Shown: one piece after another, positions 6,305-9,393 of the stretch
Numbering within the stretch: position 1 is the stretch's first letter
Layout: every line of letters begins with the position of its first letter
DNA from: Bacteroidota bacterium
Lineage (GTDB): Bacteria > Bacteroidota > Bacteroidia > Bacteroidales > VadinHA17
Reading direction: 5' to 3'
DNA: 9,393 nucleotides
Assembly (NCBI GenBank): GCA_030593185.1
Contig: JAUVHQ010000066.1
Location: 1-9,393 of the forward strand
Made by a program: the position numbers and the translations under genes
The notes under the pieces: model-generated
What the model was told of the DNA's origin: nothing
Database searches by the model: none
Seen by the model: only the letters and a program-made list of their open reading frames with translations

Positions 6305-7147
6305 TTATCTGCGGGTGATTTTTGAATGTAAAGGATGTTTTATTCCCTTCATTCTTATAATCCGGGCTTTCACTGAACCAACAAGTATTGGTGAATTAAT
6401 TTTCAACGGTATCCTGTTCTCATCATCTGTTACCCATACTTCCATATCTTCACCTCCTTCAAAAAGAGTACCTTCGACGAGATAGACACTAAACTTAATA
6501 CATCTGAATTTTCCAAAACCACGAACTCTGATATTTTCTTTGCCAAGATACCGGAAATATATATTGGTTAACTCATTATCCAGCAGGATAGTAACCGGAA
6601 TAGTATCACCCGGATTGTAAACTGAATAATCAATATTCCTGGTGTAATAAAGAATTGATAATACATCGTATGTACATTCGGTTATATTAATAGTATCCTT
6701 CCATTCCGCTTTGTTTGTTTTACTTGAGGTTGACCAGGCGATATTTTGTTCCCGGTCAAAATTATAATGTATATCTATCTTATAACCTCCTTCATACACA
6801 TCTCTTATAAACTCATAAGGTTTAAGGGTGACAGGATCGGTCCAGGATTCGTATGAGTCTTGTACTTTAAAAAACCAGTTCCAGGTAGGGAAGGAGAGTC
6901 CTGTGCCATGAAGATATAAACGCTGGTATCTGTTTTTTTCTGCCTCCGATACTGTGAAATTCACCACTCCTACATCAGTCCAGAAAATAAAAATATTATA
7001 TGAAACAATATATGATAAAGATTCACCGGGAGCAGATGCACGGTTAATTATATTGCATTTTTCATTTTGGGCTGAAGTTATAACCGGAAGAAGAATCTGC
7101 AACAGGATCATCAGGACAAGTGTTACTGGTTTATTAGAAAAATGCAT
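6305..7147 (-). CDS. Secreted DUF3108-family protein
   Basis: A 280-aa exported protein. Residues 1-26 form a signal peptide: a basic start, the hydrophobic core VTLVLMILLQILLPV, and cleavage predicted after TSA. There is no lipobox, so it is probably periplasmic and soluble, or loosely attached to the outer membrane. The mature part is rich in beta-strand and aromatic residues. It carries features I associate with DUF3108, notably YDVLSILYYTR (160-170) and the C-terminal VWVTDDENRIPLKI (237-250) followed by ILVGSVKARI (254-263). The biochemical role of this family is not established. It starts 33 bases after recG, with an A-rich leader that is one copy of an inverted repeat flanking recG. 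Co-transcription with recG is possible; a functional link is not implied by the sequence. Confidence 0.8.
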   Translation of the reverse strand: MHFSNKPVTLVLMILLQILLPVITSAQNEKCNIINRASAPGESLSYIVSYNIFIFWTDVGVVNFTVSEAEKNRYQRLYLHGTGLSFPTWNWFFKVQDSYESWTDPVTLKPYEFIRDVYEGGYKIDIHYNFDREQNIAWSTSSKTNKAEWKDTINITECTYDVLSILYYTRNIDYSVYNPGDTIPVTILLDNELTNIYFRYLGKENIRVRGFGKFRCIKFSVYLVEGTLFEGGEDMEVWVTDDENRIPLKINSPILVGSVKARIIRMKGIKHPLHSKITRR

Positions 7148-7169
7148 TTTTTTAATTATTTTGCGAAGC
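7148..7169 (-). repeat. Inverted repeat flanking recG, copy at its 3' side
   Basis: Read on the minus strand, GCTTCGCAAA is followed by A and then TAATTAAAAAA, ending exactly one base before the ATG of the DUF3108 gene. The copy at 9319-9340 reads the same on the plus strand with a single mismatch (A to T at position 11). The A-rich half doubles as the translational leader of the downstream gene. Confidence 0.65.
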
Positions 7170-7180
7170 GTTTCTATACT

Positions 7181-9286
7181 TTAACTTATTGAACTCCAGT
7201 CGATATTTTCTTTCCTCAGCTTTTTCAATTGTGATACAAGGATTGAATTATCAGGTTTCATAAGATCAGGATCCTTTTCTATTATCTCTTCAGCACGGTC
7301 TCTTGCATATTGAAGAATTTGTCCGTCTTTTCCCAGGTTGGCAATTTTAAGATTGAATGCAATGCCACTTTGTTGTGTTCCCTCCATGTCTCCCGGTCCG
7401 CGTAATTTCAGATCAACTTCAGCAATTTCGAAACCGTCATTTGTTTCCACCATTATTTCAATTCTTTTTCTTGCTTCATATGTAAGTTTCATTGAGGTCA
7501 TAAGTATACAGTAGGATTGGTCTGCTCCTCTGCCAACCCTGCCCCGCAATTGGTGAAGTTGTGATAAGCCGAATCTTTCTGCACTTTCAATAACCATTAC
7601 GGAAGCATTAGGTATATCAACTCCAATTTCGATTACAGTTGTAGCTATCATAATATGGGTTTGTCCCTTCACAAAATACCTCATGGAAATATCTTTTTCT
7701 TCGGATTTCATTCTTCCATGTACAACACTCACTGCGTATTCCGGTGGTGGAAATTCCCTTACTATGCCTTCGTAGCCATCTTCCAGATCTTTATAATCCA
7801 TTTTTTCGGATTCCTGGATAAGTGGATATACAATATATATTTGTTGTCCTTTCTTAATTTGTTTATGCAGAAAACCGAAAAGCCTTAATCTTTTTGAGTC
7901 GTAATAATGTGCTGTTATTACAGGTTTTCTTCCCGGTGGAAGTTCATCAATAACTGATATTTCGAGATCACCATAAAGTGTCATTGCAAGTGTCCGCGGA
8001 ATAGGTGTTGCGGTCATTACCAGAACATGGGGAGGTTGTTTGTTTTTTTCCCAGAGCTTTGCTCTCTGTGCAACACCAAAACGATGCTGTTCATCAATAA
8101 CTACGAGACCGAGATTATGGAATTTAACAACTTCTTCAATTAATGCATGTGTACCTACAAGGATATTAAGTGTTCCCTGTTTAAGATTTTTAAACAATAC
8201 TTTTCTTTCAGATTGTTTTGTAGAACCTGTAAGCAGTGCAATTCGAATATCCATATTCCCAAGCATTTTTGTAAGTGTATGGAAATGCTGTTTGGCAAGT
8301 ATTTCGGTGGGAGCCATCATACAAGACTGGAAACCATTATCAAGCCCTATAAGCATACTCATTAATGCAACAAGTGTTTTTCCACAACCGACATCCCCCT
8401 GAAGAAGCCTGTTCATATGCTTCCCGGAACCAGTATCCTGCCTGATCTCTTTCAGTACTCTTTTCTGTGCTGCTGTCAATTTAAATGGAAGATGTTTATG
8501 ATAAAAAGTATTGAAATTATTACCTACGGTTGAGAAAATATGTCCTGTGAATTCTTTACTTCTTGTTTTTTTCTGTTTAAACAGGTTTAGCTGGATATAA
8601 AAAAGTTCTTCAAATTTTAGTCTGAATTCTGCTTTTTTTAGAATAGTATGGTTTTTCGGAAAGTGAATATTGAGAAGTGCCTCGTTCAATGATAAAAGCT
8701 TTAGCTCCTTAATCATGTAGGATGGCATTGTTTCCCTGATTTTTCCTTCAATTTGCTGAAGAAGATTATTCAGTAGTTTCTGAATAGCTTTTGAATTGAG
8801 ATAGCTTCTTTTTAGTGTTTCGCTTGTATTGTAAAAGGATTGTAATGGGGCATTGATCTTACTCTTCAGTGTTTCCTGTGCTTCAACTTCAGGGTGAATT
8901 ACATTTATTCTATTATTGAAAATTCCAGGTTTACCAAAAACTACATATTCTTTTCCGGTCTTAATACTCTCTTTTATCCATTGAATACCCCGGAACCATA
9001 CAAGTTCAATAGTTCCTGTATCATCAGTAAAATCTGCAACAAGTCTTTTGTTTCTTCGATAACCTACAGTTTTAAAGCCGGTTATACGCCCTTTGATCTG
9101 AATGTATGGAAGAGTGCTGTTTATTTCTCTGATAGTGTAGAACTTTGTCCTGTCAACATATTTGTATGGAAAATAATACAAAAGGTCTTCAAAACATTTG
9201 ATTTGAAGCTCCTTTCTTAATAAATCAGCTCTTTTTGGTCCAACCCCGCTTAAATATTGTATGTTGGTTTTCAGAATATCAGACAT
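7181..9286 (-). CDS. recG: ATP-dependent DNA helicase RecG
   Basis: A 701-aa double-stranded DNA translocase that remodels stalled replication forks and Holliday junctions; the length is normal for the family (E. coli 693). The N-terminal wedge/OB domain (about 1-240) includes SGVGPKRADLL (13-23). The helicase core has Walker A GDVGCGKT (297-304, Lys303), the Walker B box DEQH (398-401), motif III TATPIPRT (425-432), and motif VI within QLHQLRGRVGRG (576-587). GRMKSEEKD (524-532) is a further conserved block. The C-terminal TRG-type region, with LKLRGPGDMEGTQQSG (627-642), is intact. DEQH instead of DEAH is typical of RecG. The ATG has an A-rich leader without Shine-Dalgarno. The gene is single-copy housekeeping; its flanking inverted repeat is the only oddity. 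Confidence 0.98.
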   Translation of the reverse strand: MSDILKTNIQYLSGVGPKRADLLRKELQIKCFEDLLYYFPYKYVDRTKFYTIREINSTLPYIQIKGRITGFKTVGYRRNKRLVADFTDDTGTIELVWFRGIQWIKESIKTGKEYVVFGKPGIFNNRINVIHPEVEAQETLKSKINAPLQSFYNTSETLKRSYLNSKAIQKLLNNLLQQIEGKIRETMPSYMIKELKLLSLNEALLNIHFPKNHTILKKAEFRLKFEELFYIQLNLFKQKKTRSKEFTGHIFSTVGNNFNTFYHKHLPFKLTAAQKRVLKEIRQDTGSGKHMNRLLQGDVGCGKTLVALMSMLIGLDNGFQSCMMAPTEILAKQHFHTLTKMLGNMDIRIALLTGSTKQSERKVLFKNLKQGTLNILVGTHALIEEVVKFHNLGLVVIDEQHRFGVAQRAKLWEKNKQPPHVLVMTATPIPRTLAMTLYGDLEISVIDELPPGRKPVITAHYYDSKRLRLFGFLHKQIKKGQQIYIVYPLIQESEKMDYKDLEDGYEGIVREFPPPEYAVSVVHGRMKSEEKDISMRYFVKGQTHIMIATTVIEIGVDIPNASVMVIESAERFGLSQLHQLRGRVGRGADQSYCILMTSMKLTYEARKRIEIMVETNDGFEIAEVDLKLRGPGDMEGTQQSGIAFNLKIANLGKDGQILQYARDRAEEIIEKDPDLMKPDNSILVSQLKKLRKENIDWSSIS

Positions 9287-9393
9287 TGGAAAAAATTATT
9301 TTGAATAAAAAGAACATAGCTTCGCAAATTAATTAAAAAAGCAATATTTAAGTGATATTTAATACTAATTTCGGATATTCAAAAAGGCTAAGG
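9287..9393. other. AT-rich leader upstream of recG
   Basis: These 107 bases hold the second copy of the recG-flanking repeat and otherwise A/T-rich sequence. On the minus strand, TTAATTTG within the repeat is one base off the Bacteroidota -7 consensus, but no TTG/TTTG is found at the expected 19-21 bases upstream. The recG promoter is probably here or just beyond the window edge. No gene is seen. Confidence 0.4.
9319..9340 (+). repeat. Inverted repeat flanking recG, copy at its 5' side
   Basis: The plus strand reads GCTTCGCAAA, T, then TAATTAAAAAA. It matches 21 of 22 bases of the minus-strand sequence at 7148-7169, so the two copies face each other across recG. It lies 33 bases ahead of the recG ATG, the same distance class as the gap on the other side. 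The GC end (GCGAAGC on the opposite strand) is the known mini-hairpin sequence d(GCGAAGC). Confidence 0.65.

Noticed and set aside
9287..9393. Bacteroidota-type promoter before recG
   Set aside because: TTAATTTG approximates the -7 box, but no -33 TTTG/TTG occurs at proper spacing, so it is not listed as a defined promoter.

Overview
The window looks like a piece of an anaerobic or microaerophilic Bacteroidota chromosome, probably Bacteroidales or a close relative. This is inferred from three things: AT-rich DNA, A-rich leaders in front of several genes, and an Rnf cluster led by an RseC/SoxR-reducing-type gene in the order rseC-rnfB-rnfC-rnfD-rnfG-rnfE-rnfA. The placement comes from family knowledge and gene order; no database search was done.

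Every gene I can support lies on the minus strand, so transcription runs from high to low coordinates. From the right: about 107 bases of AT-rich leader; recG (branched-DNA helicase, complete, 701 aa); 33 bases downstream, a secreted DUF3108-type protein of unknown role; a 179-base AT-rich gap, probably holding the promoter of the next unit; then a complete seven-gene rnf unit (rseC, rnfB, rnfC, rnfD, rnfG, rnfE, rnfA) filling 522-6125; and finally about 520 bases without a convincing gene.

The rnf genes encode a membrane complex that couples electron transfer between reduced ferredoxin and NAD+ to Na+ or H+ movement. RnfB receives ferredoxin electrons. RnfC is the cytoplasmic NADH/FMN/Fe-S subunit. 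RnfD and RnfG carry covalent FMN. RnfA and RnfE form the paired membrane core with conserved cysteines. All expected cofactor residues are present, so the complex looks functional. The flavin transferase ApbE, needed to load FMN on RnfD and RnfG, is not in this window. Junctions are tight (4-, 8- and 4-base overlaps at rseC/rnfB, rnfD/rnfG and rnfG/rnfE), with strong Shine-Dalgarno sequences inside the 3' ends of rnfC, rnfD and rnfG.

Two structures are not explained by ordinary annotation. First, rnfC and rnfD are separated by 176 bases holding a small repeat element (two perfect 11-mers 21 bases apart plus an inverted copy). The element is read through by a possible 35-aa ORF whose ribosome binding site sits in the end of rnfC. 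Second, recG is bracketed by a 22-base inverted repeat with one mismatch, one copy abutting the start codon of the DUF3108 gene. I do not see a clearly new multi-gene system; the rest is conserved housekeeping and energy metabolism.
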